Notes: generated by a model from the letters alone, not told the origin. A DNA stretch of 64,000 nucleotides from Aureimonas sp. Leaf324 (GCF_001423245.1 NZ_LMOH01000003.1:61912-125911), one strand, 5' to 3'; shown: positions 40,210 through 50,053, counted from the stretch's first letter. Numbers and translations are program-made.

Positions 40210-43200
40210 GTTCGGCGGCGATCCTTCAGAAGCAGCTGAAGAAGGGCGGCGGCCTGCGCATCGGCAATGTGCTGGACGGTTACGAGCCGTTCCTGCTGGC
40301 CGAGATCGCGCGCCACCGTGGCGGCTCAAAGCCCATCGTCTTCGTGATGCGCGACGGCAACCGGATGGGTGAGCTGGAAGACGCGCTGCGCTTCGTCGCG
40401 CCAGACCTTCCCGTGCTGACGCTGCCGGCCTGGGACTGTCTGCCCTACGATCGCGTCGGCCCGTCGTCCGAGGCCGCAGCGCGTCGCCTGTCGGCGATGT
40501 CGGCGATCGGTGCCCTGCGGCGGGATCCGCACCGCGCCATCATCCTGACCAGCGCCAACGCGCTCCTCCAGAAGATGCCGCCGCTCCAGGTCCTGCAGGA
40601 CGAGACGATCTCGGCCAAGGCCAGCGGGCGCATCTCGATGGACCACATCGTGCGCGTTCTGCAGCGCGGCGGGTTCGAGCGGCAGACGACAGTGCGCGAG
40701 CGCGGCGACTTCGCGGTGCGCGGCGGCATCCTCGATCTGTTCGCGCCCGGCGACGACGAGCCGCTTCGCCTCGATTTCTTCGGCGACACGCTGGAGTCGA
40801 TCCGCAGCTTCGATCCGGCCAGCCAGCGTACGACCGGCCAGCGCAAGAGCTTCGAGTTGGCTCCGGTCTCCGAGGTGACGCTGACGGAAGAGACCATCTC
40901 GCGCTTCCGCACTAACTATGTCCGGCGGTTCGGCGCGCCTTCGCGCGACGATGCGCTCTACACGTCGATCAGCGACGGCCGACGGTTCAGCGGCATGGAG
41001 CACTGGCTACCGCTCTTCTACGAGAGCGTCGAGACGCTGTTCGACTATGTCGACGGATTTCCGATGGTTCTCGACCATCTTGTGGTGGAGGCGATCGGCG
41101 AACGGCGAAAGCTGATCCTCGACTATTACGAGGCGCGCCGCCGTGGCATCGCCGAGGCGAGCGCAGGGTCGGTCCCTTACAATCCGCTGGGTCCGCAGGA
41201 ACTCTACCTCACCGACGACGAACTGAACGGCCGGATCGCCGGCGCCGATCCCGTGCGCCTGTCGGCCTACGCCATCACCGACGCGGGCTTCCAGGCAGAG
41301 GTCGTCAATCTCGACGTCCACCGCGGACGCAATTTCGCGGCCGAACGGCAGGCCGAGGACGTCAACGTCTTCAAGGTCGCGGTCGACCACATCTCGCGCC
41401 TGCGCGCCGCCGGCAAGCAGGTCATCCTCGCCGCATGGTCCGAGGGGTCGCGCGAGCGACTGACGCAGGTCGTCGAGGAACACGGGCTCGGCAACATCAA
41501 GCCGGTCGAGAGCTACGCACGCGCTCTTGAAGTCGGCAAGAACATCATCGCGACGGCGGTCCTCGGCATCGAGGCGGGCTTCGAGACCGATCGGATCGCC
41601 GTCGTCGGCGAGCAGGACATTCTCGGCGATCGTCTCGTCCGGCGCGGGCGCAAGAGAAAGCGTGGCGCGGACTTCATCTCGGAAGCGACAGGTCTCGACG
41701 AAGGCGACATCGTCGTGCACGTTGACCACGGCATCGGTCGCTTCGTCGGTCTTCGCAAGATCGAGGCGGCGGGCGCGCCGCACGACTGCCTGGAACTGCG
41801 CTACTCCAACGACGACAGGCTGTTCCTGCCGGTCGAGAACATCGAGCTTCTGTCGCGCTATGGCGGCGAAGGGTCCGATGCGGTCCTCGACAAGCTCGGC
41901 GGCGGTGCCTGGCAGGCGCGCAAGGCGAAGCTCAAGAAGCGCCTTCTCGACATGGCGGGCGGTCTCATCCGCATCGCCGCCGAGCGCGAGATGCGCGGCG
42001 CGCCGAAGCTCGTTCCGCCGGAAGGGCTGTGGGGCGAGTTCCAGGCGCGCTTCCCCTACGAGGAAACCGAGGACCAGCAGAACGCGATCGACGCGGTGGC
42101 CGACGACCTGTCGGCCGGCAAGCCGATGGACCGGCTGGTCTGCGGCGATGTCGGCTTCGGCAAGACGGAGGTCGCGCTGCGGGCTGCCTTCATCGCCGCG
42201 ATGAACGGGCTGCAGGTCGCCGTCGTCGTGCCGACGACGCTTCTGGCGCGCCAGCACTTCAAGACCTTCTCCGAGCGCTTCCGCGGCCTGCCGCTGAACC
42301 TCGCGCAGGCCTCGCGGCTGGTGACGACGAAGGAGCTCAACGAGACGAAGAAGGGCCTGAAGGAAGGGCAGATCGATATCGTCGTCGGCACCCACGCCCT
42401 TCTCGGCAAGGCGGTCGACTTCAAGCAGCTCGGCCTCCTCATCATCGACGAGGAGCAGCACTTCGGCGTCAAGCACAAGGAGCGGCTGAAGGAGCTGAAG
42501 TCCGACATCCACGTCCTGACGCTCTCGGCGACGCCGATCCCGCGCACGCTGCAATTGGCGCTGACGGGCGTGCGGGAACTCTCGCTGATCACGACGGCGC
42601 CGGTCGACCGCATGGCCGTTCGCACCTTCATCGCCCCGTTCGACCCGCTGGTGGTGCGCGAGACGCTGCTGCGCGAGCGCTATCGCGGCGGCCAGAGCTT
42701 CTACGTCGCGCCGCGTCTGGCGGACCTTGCGGGCATCAAGGAGTTTCTCGACGAGCAGGTGCCGGAGCTGAAGGTTGCGATCGCTCACGGGCAGATGCCG
42801 TCCGGCGAGCTCGACGACATCATGAACGCCTTCTACGAGGGGCAGTACGACGTGCTGCTCTCGACGACGATCGTCGAGTCGGGCCTCGACATCCCTTCCG
42901 CCAACACGATGATCGTCCACCGGGCCGACATGTTCGGTTTGGCTCAGCTCTATCAGCTGCGTGGGCGTGTGGGTCGATCGAAGCAGCGCGCTTATGCGTT
43001 GATGACGATCCCGGCCAACAAGACGCCGACGGCAGGTGCCGACCGGCGGCTGAAGGTGCTGCAGTCGCTCGATACGCTGGGTGCCGGCTTCCAGCTCGCC
43101 AGCCACGATCTCGACCAGCGCGGGGCCGGCAACCTGCTCGGCGACGAGCAGAGCGGCCACATCAAGGAAGTCGGTTTCGAACTCTACCAGCAGATGCTGG

Positions 43201-43718
43201 AAGAGGCGGTCGCCGAAATGAAGGGGGTCGAGGTCGAGAACGACGGGTCGTGGTCGCCGCAGATCACGCTCGGCACGGCCGTCATGATTCCAGAGGGCTA
43301 CGTCCCGGACCTCCAGCTTCGCATGACGCTCTACCGGCGTCTGGCGGACCTGACGGAGGCGCGCGAGATCGATGCGTTCGGTGCCGAACTCATCGATCGC
43401 TTCGGGCCGATGCCGGTCGAGGTCGAGCACCTTCTGAAGGTCGTCTTCATCAAGGCGCTATGCCGGCGCGCCAACATCGAGAAGCTGGACGCGGGGCCGA
43501 AGGGCATCGTCATCCACTTCCGCGACAAGAGCTTCTCCAACCCGGCCGCTCTGGTGCGCTACATCTCGGAGCAGGGGGTCTCGGCGAAGATCCGTCCCGA
43601 CCAATCCATCGTCCTGATGCGGGACTGGTCGAAGCCGGAGCAGCGGTTGAACGGCGCGGCGTCCGTCGCCACGCAGCTTGCCCGCTTCGCCGACGAGACG
43701 CTCAAGAAGGCGGCGTGA
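40206..43718 (+). CDS. mfd: Transcription-repair coupling factor Mfd
   Basis: Mfd removes RNA polymerase stalled at DNA lesions and recruits UvrA. The 1170-residue protein begins with GTG inside the sdhE stop. It has the UvrB-like N-terminal domain (LPAWDCLPYDRVGPS near residue 80, RERGDFAVRGGILDLF near 165), the RNA polymerase-interacting domain with HVDHGIGRFVGL near 510, the RecG-like translocase with Walker A CGDVGFGKTE near 650, IIDEEQHFGVKHKE, ATPIPRTLQLAL and QLRGRVGRS, and a C-terminal autoinhibitory domain. The length is normal. Confidence 0.97.
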   Translation: MSSAAILQKQLKKGGGLRIGNVLDGYEPFLLAEIARHRGGSKPIVFVMRDGNRMGELEDALRFVAPDLPVLTLPAWDCLPYDRVGPSSEAAARRLSAMSAIGALRRDPHRAIILTSANALLQKMPPLQVLQDETISAKASGRISMDHIVRVLQRGGFERQTTVRERGDFAVRGGILDLFAPGDDEPLRLDFFGDTLESIRSFDPASQRTTGQRKSFELAPVSEVTLTEETISRFRTNYVRRFGAPSRDDALYTSISDGRRFSGMEHWLPLFYESVETLFDYVDGFPMVLDHLVVEAIGERRKLILDYYEARRRGIAEASAGSVPYNPLGPQELYLTDDELNGRIAGADPVRLSAYAITDAGFQAEVVNLDVHRGRNFAAERQAEDVNVFKVAVDHISRLRAAGKQVILAAWSEGSRERLTQVVEEHGLGNIKPVESYARALEVGKNIIATAVLGIEAGFETDRIAVVGEQDILGDRLVRRGRKRKRGADFISEATGLDEGDIVVHVDHGIGRFVGLRKIEAAGAPHDCLELRYSNDDRLFLPVENIELLSRYGGEGSDAVLDKLGGGAWQARKAKLKKRLLDMAGGLIRIAAEREMRGAPKLVPPEGLWGEFQARFPYEETEDQQNAIDAVADDLSAGKPMDRLVCGDVGFGKTEVALRAAFIAAMNGLQVAVVVPTTLLARQHFKTFSERFRGLPLNLAQASRLVTTKELNETKKGLKEGQIDIVVGTHALLGKAVDFKQLGLLIIDEEQHFGVKHKERLKELKSDIHVLTLSATPIPRTLQLALTGVRELSLITTAPVDRMAVRTFIAPFDPLVVRETLLRERYRGGQSFYVAPRLADLAGIKEFLDEQVPELKVAIAHGQMPSGELDDIMNAFYEGQYDVLLSTTIVESGLDIPSANTMIVHRADMFGLAQLYQLRGRVGRSKQRAYALMTIPANKTPTAGADRRLKVLQSLDTLGAGFQLASHDLDQRGAGNLLGDEQSGHIKEVGFELYQQMLEEAVAEMKGVEVENDGSWSPQITLGTAVMIPEGYVPDLQLRMTLYRRLADLTEAREIDAFGAELIDRFGPMPVEVEHLLKVVFIKALCRRANIEKLDAGPKGIVIHFRDKSFSNPAALVRYISEQGVSAKIRPDQSIVLMRDWSKPEQRLNGAASVATQLARFADETLKKAA

Positions 43719-43728
43719 GCCGCCGCCT

Positions 43729-45591
43729 TCAACTCTTCTCTTCGGCGATCCAGAACGCCGGCAGATAGTAGCCGGTCAGCGGCGTGACGTCGGGATGGTG
43801 CACGTTCGACCACCGCGCCATCCATTGCTCCGGCACGTAGTAGAGCGGCACGACGTAGAAGCCGGAAATCAGCATCCGGTCGTAGGCCCGCACCGAGGAG
43901 ACGAAGTCCTCGCGCGAGCGTGCCGCGACCATCTTGGCGATCAGCGCGTCTATCGCCGGATCGGCGACGCCGGCGTAGTTGAACGAGCCCGGCCGATCCT
44001 CCGCCGCCGAGCCCCAGCGGTTGATCTGCTCGGCGCCGGGCGACAGCGTGCCCGAGAAGGCCGAGATCAGGACATCGTAGTCGAAGCTCTGCTTGCGCTT
44101 TTGGTACTGCGCGTCGTCCACCTGCCGGACGGTCGCTGACACGCCGATGCGCGACAGGGTGCGCGCCCAGGCGAGCGAAATCCGCTGCTGGTCGGTCGAC
44201 TGGACGAGAATCTCGAACGCCACCGGCGCGCCGTCCGGCGTCACCATGCGGGTTCCCTCAAGACGATAGCCGCGCGACTGGAGGAGATCGAACGCCTCGC
44301 GCAGCACCGTGCGGTCGGCGCCCGTGCCGTCGGCGACCGGCTGGCGGAAACGGCCGTCCATTACGGCGGGATCGATGCGGCTCGCGTAGGGCGCCAGCAA
44401 CTCGCGCTCCAGCGCGTCGGCCGGCCGTCCGATGCTGGAAAGCTCGGAGTTGTCGAAATAGCCGCTCATGCGCGTATAGGCGTCGTAGAAGAGGTTGGCG
44501 TTCGCCCACTCGAAGTCGAACACCATGCCGAGCGCGCGTCTCACCTGCGGGTCGGCGAAGATCGGACGCCGGGCATTGAAAAAGAAGGCGTTCAAGTTCG
44601 CGGGACGGCCGTTCGGGAAGACGTCCTTGATGACCTTCCCCTCGGCCACGGCCGGGAAATTGTAGGCCGTACGCCAGTGTCGCGGGTTCGGCTGCTGGTA
44701 GAGATAGACCGACGACAGGCCCTTCTTGAACGCCTCGAACTGGGCGTTCTGGTCGCGATAGTACTCGACGACGATCTCGTCGTAGTTGTCGAGCCCGCGC
44801 TTGGTCGCGAGGTCCTTCGCCCAGTAATCGGGGTTGCGGCGGTAGGTGATACGTTGACCCGGCTCGACGCGGTCAACGAGGTAGGGGCCCGAGCCGATCG
44901 GCGGCTTCGTCGTCGTCTGGGTGATGGTCGTCGCGTCGAACGCGTCCGCAGGCAGTACCGGCAGGCCAGCGAGGAGGAGCGGCAGTTCGCGGTCGGCCTT
45001 CTCGTTGAAGGTGAAGCGGACCCCGTTCGGTCCGGCGAGCTCCACCTTCGCGACCTTCGAAAGCCAGTTGGAGTATTGCGGCCGGACGCTGCCCTGGACC
45101 TTCAGGAGATCGGCGGTCGCGATCACGTCTTGCGGGCGGATCCGGCGTCCGTCGGAGAAGCGGGCCGCGGGATCGAGCTGAAACTCGACGAAGGTCCGCT
45201 CGTCATCGGTCTCGACGGTTTTTGCGATCAGCGGGTAGAGCGTGAACGCCTCATCCATCGAGCGCTGCATCAGCGGCTCGTAGACGAGGTTGCCGAACTC
45301 CTGGTCGCCGAAGATGCCTCGCGCCGTCGTCAGGGCGCTGCGGACGCTGACCGGGTTGAGATTGTCGAAATCGCCGAAGACGCCGTAGACCATTCGTCCG
45401 CCCTTCGGCGCCGATGGATCGGCATAGGGGAAGTGGTCGAACCCATCCGGCAGTTTCGGCTCGCCCTGCATGGCGATGGCATGGCGCGGCTCGGCTGCCG
45501 CCTCGCGCACGGAGCAGCCGAGCGCGATAAAACACAGGGCTGCGGAAATCAGCCGGAGACGGCGGTTCGAAGCCATTCGGCCGAAGATCAT
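43729..45591 (-). CDS. Periplasmic solute-binding protein of a family 5 (peptide/nickel-type) ABC transporter
   Basis: The roughly 620-residue protein has an N-terminal signal peptide (basic SNRRLRL, hydrophobic core, cleavage after REAAA) and the family 5 fold: YGVFGDFDNLNPVSVRS near residue 73, FSDGRRIRPQDVIATADLL near 145, and FNARRPIFADPQVRRALGMVFDFEWANANLFY near 340. It most resembles the YejA-like oligopeptide group. No permease or ATPase gene adjoins it in this window, so its transporter must be elsewhere. GGAG supports the ATG at 45591; ATGs at 45612 and 45576 are possible. It is convergent with mfd. Confidence 0.9.
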   Translation of the reverse strand: MIFGRMASNRRLRLISAALCFIALGCSVREAAAEPRHAIAMQGEPKLPDGFDHFPYADPSAPKGGRMVYGVFGDFDNLNPVSVRSALTTARGIFGDQEFGNLVYEPLMQRSMDEAFTLYPLIAKTVETDDERTFVEFQLDPAARFSDGRRIRPQDVIATADLLKVQGSVRPQYSNWLSKVAKVELAGPNGVRFTFNEKADRELPLLLAGLPVLPADAFDATTITQTTTKPPIGSGPYLVDRVEPGQRITYRRNPDYWAKDLATKRGLDNYDEIVVEYYRDQNAQFEAFKKGLSSVYLYQQPNPRHWRTAYNFPAVAEGKVIKDVFPNGRPANLNAFFFNARRPIFADPQVRRALGMVFDFEWANANLFYDAYTRMSGYFDNSELSSIGRPADALERELLAPYASRIDPAVMDGRFRQPVADGTGADRTVLREAFDLLQSRGYRLEGTRMVTPDGAPVAFEILVQSTDQQRISLAWARTLSRIGVSATVRQVDDAQYQKRKQSFDYDVLISAFSGTLSPGAEQINRWGSAAEDRPGSFNYAGVADPAIDALIAKMVAARSREDFVSSVRAYDRMLISGFYVVPLYYVPEQWMARWSNVHHPDVTPLTGYYLPAFWIAEEKS

Positions 45592-45701
45592 GGTCGCGGG
45601 CACTCCATCCATTTCGAGCGGGAAACTACCGAAAGCACAAAGCCTTGCCTACCTCCCGCAGGCTCGACGCAAGCTTCGCGCAGGTCTTCAAACGGCCGTA
45701 T

Positions 45702-45730
45702 TTGCAGACGACCGCACAGGTCGCTATGGA
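45702..45730 (+). promoter_or_regulatory. Candidate sigma-70 type promoter of the IalB-like gene
   Basis: TTGCAG at 45702-45707 and TATGGA at 45725-45730 are 17 bases apart, 48 bases before the GTG start, in the divergent gap with the solute-binding protein gene. Confidence 0.45.
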
Positions 45731-45778
45731 AGGCGCCGACCGGACAGAGCCATTCCGCCAAAGAAGGATGCACAACCC

Positions 45779-46408
45779 GTGAGAACCCGCTTTTCCGCCC
45801 GCCAGCGCGCCGCCACGATCGCCGGCCTCGCTCTCCTGGCCGCCGTGCCGGCAACGGGCGCGATGGCCCAGGCCCAGCAGGTCCCGGCCGAGTGGTTCAA
45901 GGTCTGCTCGAAGCAGGGCGACAACGAGATCTGCAACACGCAGTACACGATGATCGCCGACACGCGTCAGCTGATCACCGCCGTGAACCTCATCAACGTC
46001 AACGGCAAGGTGAAGCAGAAGGTCCTGCAGGCCGTGGTGCCGACCGGCCGCGTGATCCCGGCGGGCGTCCAGCTCCAGATCGACGCCAACAAGCCGCAGA
46101 CGCTGAACTACTCGGTCTGCTTCCCGGACCGCTGCATCGCCGAGGTCGAGCTGTCCGACGCCGTGGTCGCCTCGATGAAGAAGGGCACCAACCTGAAGGT
46201 CACCTCGGTGAACTTCCAGCGCCAGCCCAACCCGATCACGATCACCCTGTCGGGCTTCACCGGCGCCTACGACGGCCCGGCGCGCGCCGAGCCCGAGCTT
46301 GCCCAGCGCCAGCAGCAGCTGAACGAGGCGCTGCAGAGCCAGGCCGAAGCACGCCGCCAGCGCTTCGAGGATGCGCAGACCAAGGCCAAGGAAACCGCTG
46401 CGCAGTAA
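45779..46408 (+). CDS. Invasion-associated locus B (IalB) family secreted protein
   Basis: The 209-residue protein has a signal peptide ending ATGAMAQA and the IalB domain: FKVCSKQGDNEICNTQYTMI near residue 45 and NYSVCFPDRCIAEVELSD near 115, with four cysteines that could form two disulfides. IalB was named in Bartonella for erythrocyte invasion, but homologues occur in many free-living Rhizobiales and their general role is unknown. The C-terminus is Gln/Ala/Arg-rich and probably helical. It starts with GTG behind AAGAAGGA; an ATG 11 bases upstream is out of frame and stops at once. Confidence 0.88.
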   Translation: MRTRFSARQRAATIAGLALLAAVPATGAMAQAQQVPAEWFKVCSKQGDNEICNTQYTMIADTRQLITAVNLINVNGKVKQKVLQAVVPTGRVIPAGVQLQIDANKPQTLNYSVCFPDRCIAEVELSDAVVASMKKGTNLKVTSVNFQRQPNPITITLSGFTGAYDGPARAEPELAQRQQQLNEALQSQAEARRQRFEDAQTKAKETAAQ

Positions 46409-46435
46409 GTCGCGGCCGTCAACCCAGATCGAAAG

Positions 46436-46460
46436 CGGCGGCCTCTCGGGCCGCCGTTTT
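46436..46460. terminator. Bidirectional intrinsic terminator between the IalB-like gene and hspQ
   Basis: Perfect 8-bp arms CGGCGGCC (46436-46443) and GGCCGCCG (46449-46456) enclose loop TCTCG. TTTT follows on the plus strand and GAAA precedes, giving a short T-run for the minus-strand transcript as well. Confidence 0.85.
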
Positions 46461-46478
46461 CATGTCCGGCGAAGAACC

Positions 46479-46817
46479 TCAGTTCAGGTTGGTCTCCTTC
46501 AGGATGTAGGCGCCATCCACGGGGCCATCGAAGATCTCGGCGATCTGGGGATGCCGTACGGGACCGCCTTCGCTGTCCGGTAGAAGGTTCTGCTCCGAGA
46601 CATAGGCGACGTACTCCGTCTCGGTGTTCTCGGCGAGCAGGTGATAGAACGGCTGGTCCTTGCGCGGCCGCATCTCCTCGGGAATGGACTGGTACCATTC
46701 CTCCGTGTTGTCGAATTCGGGGTCGACGTCGAAGATCACGCCCCGGAACGGGAAGAACCGGTGGCGGACGATCTGTCCGATGGAGAAGCGGGCGGTCTTG
46801 GATTGGCGGGGGCTCAT
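46479..46817 (-). CDS. hspQ: Heat shock protein HspQ (YccV-like)
   Basis: HspQ is a small SH3-like barrel protein known in E. coli as a hemimethylated-DNA-binding protein and as a specificity enhancer of Lon protease. The 112-residue product contains the whole domain: FSIGQIVRHRFFPFRGVIFDVDPEF, QPFYHLLAEN and YVSEQNLLPD. It follows the UbiH-like gene after 9 bases and shares its transcript. It ends at the bidirectional terminator. Confidence 0.95.
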   Translation of the reverse strand: MSPRQSKTARFSIGQIVRHRFFPFRGVIFDVDPEFDNTEEWYQSIPEEMRPRKDQPFYHLLAENTETEYVAYVSEQNLLPDSEGGPVRHPQIAEIFDGPVDGAYILKETNLN

Positions 46818-46826
46818 AAGCGCCCC

Positions 46827-48050
46827 TTACCCAGAAGCGCGCTGCCCCGGCAAGAGCGAGCGAACGCGCGACGCGATTCCCGCCAGCGCCGAACCGGGCT
46901 CCACGCCTTCGCGCATCAATGCGTGACGCAGCACGGGCACCGACGCGAGCGCGCCGAGGCCGAGTGCGCGCGCTGCCTGAACCGGGAGAAAGCCGGTCAA
47001 CAGCGAACGATTGAGAAGGTCGACGGCTGCCGTCCGCGTCGCGACATCGGTCCGTCGACGTGCCTCATAGGCCGCCAGCATCGCCGCGCCGCCGGGCTCG
47101 TCGCGGTTTTCCAGAGCCGACGCGAGAAGGGCCTCCACGTCGCGTATGCCGAGATTGAGGCCCTGCGCGCCGATCGGCGGAAAGACATGGGCCGCCTCGC
47201 CGACCAGTGCGCAGCGCCGGCCCGAGAGGCGGGATACCGATGCCCCCGACAACGGGAAGCTCTGGATCGGCTCCTCGACCTCGACCGCTCCGAGAATCGA
47301 GTGTAGGCGTCGTTCGACTTCGCGCGACAGTTGCTCGACCGGCAGAGCCTTCAGCCGCATCGCCTCGTCCGGCGTTTCGACCCAGACCAGCGACGAGCGT
47401 CGTCCCGGCAGCGGCACCTGCGTGAAAGGTCCGGTCGGCGTGTGGAATTCGGTCGAGATGCCCTCGTGATCTCGCTGGTGACGGAAATTCAGCACCAGCG
47501 CGACCTGCGGGTAGGACCAGGTCCAAACCGGCACCCCCATCGCCTCGCGGACGACGGAATGGCGCCCATCCGAGCCGACGAGAAGGCGAACCGAAATGGT
47601 CCGGCCGCTTTCCGTTCGGACGACCGCGCGCTCGTCATCGAGGTCGACGGACACGACGGGTTCCTCGACCCGCACGAGACGGGTTGCGATCGTTTCGCTC
47701 TCCTCCGTCACCGTGTCGAGGAGGTCTCTGTTGAGGACGTTCAGTCCGAAGTAGGGCAGGTCGATCTCGGCCGCGCGAAACTCGACCGGCGCCGCGCGCA
47801 ACAGGCGGCCGGTGTCGTCGACGAGCCGCATGGCGAACATCGGCTGCGCCCGTCCTTCGAGCGCGCGAATGATCCCGAGCGTTTCCAGGAACCGCACGGA
47901 CGGCCCGATCAGAGCCGTCGAGCGTCCGTCGTGGCGATGCGGTGCGGCAATATGCACCGTGTCGAAGCCGGCTCGCGCGAAGGCCAGCGCGGCGCTGGCG
48001 CCTGCCAGCCCGCCACCGACGATGCCGATCTCGTGTCGCGATGGGGTCAA
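46827..48050 (-). CDS. FAD-dependent UbiH/UbiF/COQ6-family monooxygenase
   Basis: The 407-residue protein is a class A flavoprotein hydroxylase of the ubiquinone synthesis type. It has the dinucleotide fold EIGIVGGGLAGASAALAFARA, the DG motif GSDGRHSVVREA near residue 155, and the GD-type motif written as LVGEAAHVFPPIGAQGLNLG near 275, where GE replaces the usual GD. It probably hydroxylates the ubiquinone ring, though the position cannot be told. I place the start at TTG 48050 because a perfect AGGAGG lies seven bases upstream; an in-frame ATG 25 codons earlier lacks such a site. Confidence 0.9.
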   Translation of the reverse strand: MTPSRHEIGIVGGGLAGASAALAFARAGFDTVHIAAPHRHDGRSTALIGPSVRFLETLGIIRALEGRAQPMFAMRLVDDTGRLLRAAPVEFRAAEIDLPYFGLNVLNRDLLDTVTEESETIATRLVRVEEPVVSVDLDDERAVVRTESGRTISVRLLVGSDGRHSVVREAMGVPVWTWSYPQVALVLNFRHQRDHEGISTEFHTPTGPFTQVPLPGRRSSLVWVETPDEAMRLKALPVEQLSREVERRLHSILGAVEVEEPIQSFPLSGASVSRLSGRRCALVGEAAHVFPPIGAQGLNLGIRDVEALLASALENRDEPGGAAMLAAYEARRRTDVATRTAAVDLLNRSLLTGFLPVQAARALGLGALASVPVLRHALMREGVEPGSALAGIASRVRSLLPGQRASG

Positions 48051-48260
48051 ACGTCGCCCTCCTGAAGTTCCCGGCCACTTGCCGAAAAGCCTTGATCGAC
48101 TTGCGTCTCCGGCGATGTCTCTCAACCGGCCAGATCGAGCGCGGCATCACGTTCGGCATGATCATCCGGTGTTGCCGCGTGCGGCGTCTTTCAACACATT
48201 CTGGAGATACGCGCTGCCGCGCGGATGGCAATGGCGGAGTGGCTGCGTTACTTGACGTGA

Positions 48261-49019
48261 ATGGCGATGGAAGAAGCGAAGCGCGTGGCAGGTTTTGATT
48301 TCAGGCAGTGGCGTCCGTTCACCGTCCATCTGCTGACCGCCAGCGGCGCTTTCTGGGCGTTCATGGCGATCATCGCGGCGGCGGAGCGGCACTGGGTCGA
48401 CATGTTCGCCTGGCTAGGCCTCGCCTTGTTCGTCGATGGGATCGATGGTCCGCTCGCGCGGCGCGTCGACATCAAGCGGCGCCTGCCGAACTGGTCGGGC
48501 GACATGCTCGACGCCATCATCGACTATTCCACCTACGTGCTGATCCCGGCCTTCGCGCTCTACCAGTCCGGCATGATCGGACGGCCGCTGTCGTTCGTCG
48601 CCGCGGCGCTGATCGTCATCACCAGCGCCGTGTACTATGCCGACACGCGCATGAAGACGAAGGACAACTTCTTTCGAGGTTTCCCGGTCACCTGGAACAT
48701 GGTGGTCTTCACCCTGTTCGCGGCGACGCCGAACGAATGGATGGCGTTTCTCTTCGTGGTCCTCTGCTCGGCCACGACGTTCCTGCCGATCAAATTCCTG
48801 CATCCCGTTCGCGTCGCGCGTCTGCGCGCCCTCAATCTGACCGTGCTCGGCCTTTGGTGCGGCTTTGGCATTCTGGCCCTCTTCCACGCGTTCGATTCGC
48901 CAGTCTGGGTCCGCGCCGGCATCCTCCTGTCGGCGATCTACCTCTTCTCCATCGGTGCCGTTCTCCAGCTTCTCGATCGTGTGCGCGGTCGATCACCGGA
49001 ACAGGAGCCCTACGCATGA
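48261..49019 (+). CDS. pcs: Phosphatidylcholine synthase Pcs
   Basis: Pcs condenses CDP-diacylglycerol with choline to form phosphatidylcholine, the one-step bacterial route typical of Rhizobiales. The 252-residue membrane protein has about eight helices and the CDP-alcohol phosphotransferase motif: DGIDGPLARRVD starts near residue 59 and continues to GDMLDAIIDY. It starts ATG (48261); a second Met two codons on is an alternative. Its stop overlaps the next gene (ATGA). Confidence 0.95.
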   Translation: MAMEEAKRVAGFDFRQWRPFTVHLLTASGAFWAFMAIIAAAERHWVDMFAWLGLALFVDGIDGPLARRVDIKRRLPNWSGDMLDAIIDYSTYVLIPAFALYQSGMIGRPLSFVAAALIVITSAVYYADTRMKTKDNFFRGFPVTWNMVVFTLFAATPNEWMAFLFVVLCSATTFLPIKFLHPVRVARLRALNLTVLGLWCGFGILALFHAFDSPVWVRAGILLSAIYLFSIGAVLQLLDRVRGRSPEQEPYA

Positions 49020-49993
49020 CCCATGCCATGGTGATCGACGCCATCGGGGGGCCGGACGCCATGCAGTGGCGCCCGCACGATCCCGGGGCGCCAAAGGCGG
49101 GCGAGCTTCGCGTGCGGCAGAGCGCGGCGGGTCTGAATTTCATTGACGTCTACTTCCGCAATGGGACCTACAAGGCGCCGTCGTTTCCTTTCGTGCCAGG
49201 CAAGGAAGGGGCGGGTGTCGTCGTTGCAGTCGGAAGTGGCGTCGAGGGTTTCGCCGAGGGCGATCGCGTCGCCTATAGCGGTGCCAACGGCACCTACGCG
49301 GAGGAAGTGAATGTCGGGGCGGCCGTCGCCGTTCGCATTCCGGACGGTATCAGCGACGAGGTGGCCGCAGGAATCATGCTGAAAGGCATGACGGCTGAAT
49401 ATTTGCTGCGCCGGACCTTTCCCGTCGGGCCGGGGCATACGATCCTGATCCATGCGGCCGCGGGCGGCGTCGGGCTGATCGCCGGCCAATGGGCCAAGTA
49501 TCTCGGCGCGACCGTCATCGGGACCGCGGGTTCCGACGACAAGGTTCGCCTGGCGCTGGAGCACGGCTACGACCATGTCGTGAACTACCGCACCGAGAAC
49601 TTCGTCGAACGGGTCACCGAGATCACCGGCGGCGCGAAGTGCGACGTGGTCTACGACTCGGTCGGCCGCGACACCTATCCGGCGAGCCTCGACTGCCTGA
49701 AGCGTCGCGGGTTGTTCGTGAGCTTCGGGCAATCGTCGGGAACGATCGAGAACTTCGACCTCGCGCTCCTCAACCAGAAGGGGTCGCTCTACGTCACGAG
49801 GCCGAGCCTCTTCGGCTACACGGCCAACCGCGCTGAACTTGAGGAGAGCGCCAACGCCCTGTTCGATGTCGTGCGCAGCGGCGCAGTCAAGATCCGCATC
49901 GACCAGCGCTATCCCGTTTCCGAGGCCGCGAGGGCGCACGAGGATCTCGAAGGACGCCGGACGACCGGCATTTCCATCCTCACCATCGCCTGA
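49016..49993 (+). CDS. Quinone oxidoreductase (zinc-free MDR, zeta-crystallin type)
   Basis: The 325-residue protein belongs to the medium-chain dehydrogenase/reductase superfamily, quinone oxidoreductase branch, which reduces quinones with NADPH. It has AGLNFIDVYFRNGTY near residue 39, PFVPGKEGAGVVVAVG near 57 and the Rossmann motif HAAAGGVGLIAGQWAKYLGA near 145. The Cys/His zinc ligands of alcohol dehydrogenases are missing, as expected for this branch. It is translationally coupled to pcs, but a functional link is not obvious. Confidence 0.92.
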   Translation: MTHAMVIDAIGGPDAMQWRPHDPGAPKAGELRVRQSAAGLNFIDVYFRNGTYKAPSFPFVPGKEGAGVVVAVGSGVEGFAEGDRVAYSGANGTYAEEVNVGAAVAVRIPDGISDEVAAGIMLKGMTAEYLLRRTFPVGPGHTILIHAAAGGVGLIAGQWAKYLGATVIGTAGSDDKVRLALEHGYDHVVNYRTENFVERVTEITGGAKCDVVYDSVGRDTYPASLDCLKRRGLFVSFGQSSGTIENFDLALLNQKGSLYVTRPSLFGYTANRAELEESANALFDVVRSGAVKIRIDQRYPVSEAARAHEDLEGRRTTGISILTIA

Positions 49994-50053
49994 CGCTGCG
50001 GGGCTTTAAGCCTGACGCCTGCCGATCAGGACGCCGGGAAGAGCGGTTCTGCG

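Noticed and set aside
45500..45560. Lipobox in the family 5 solute-binding protein (IALGC)
   Set aside because: Position -3 is Ala and -2 Leu, a poor lipobox, while a normal signal peptidase I site (REAAA) follows; a soluble periplasmic protein is more likely.
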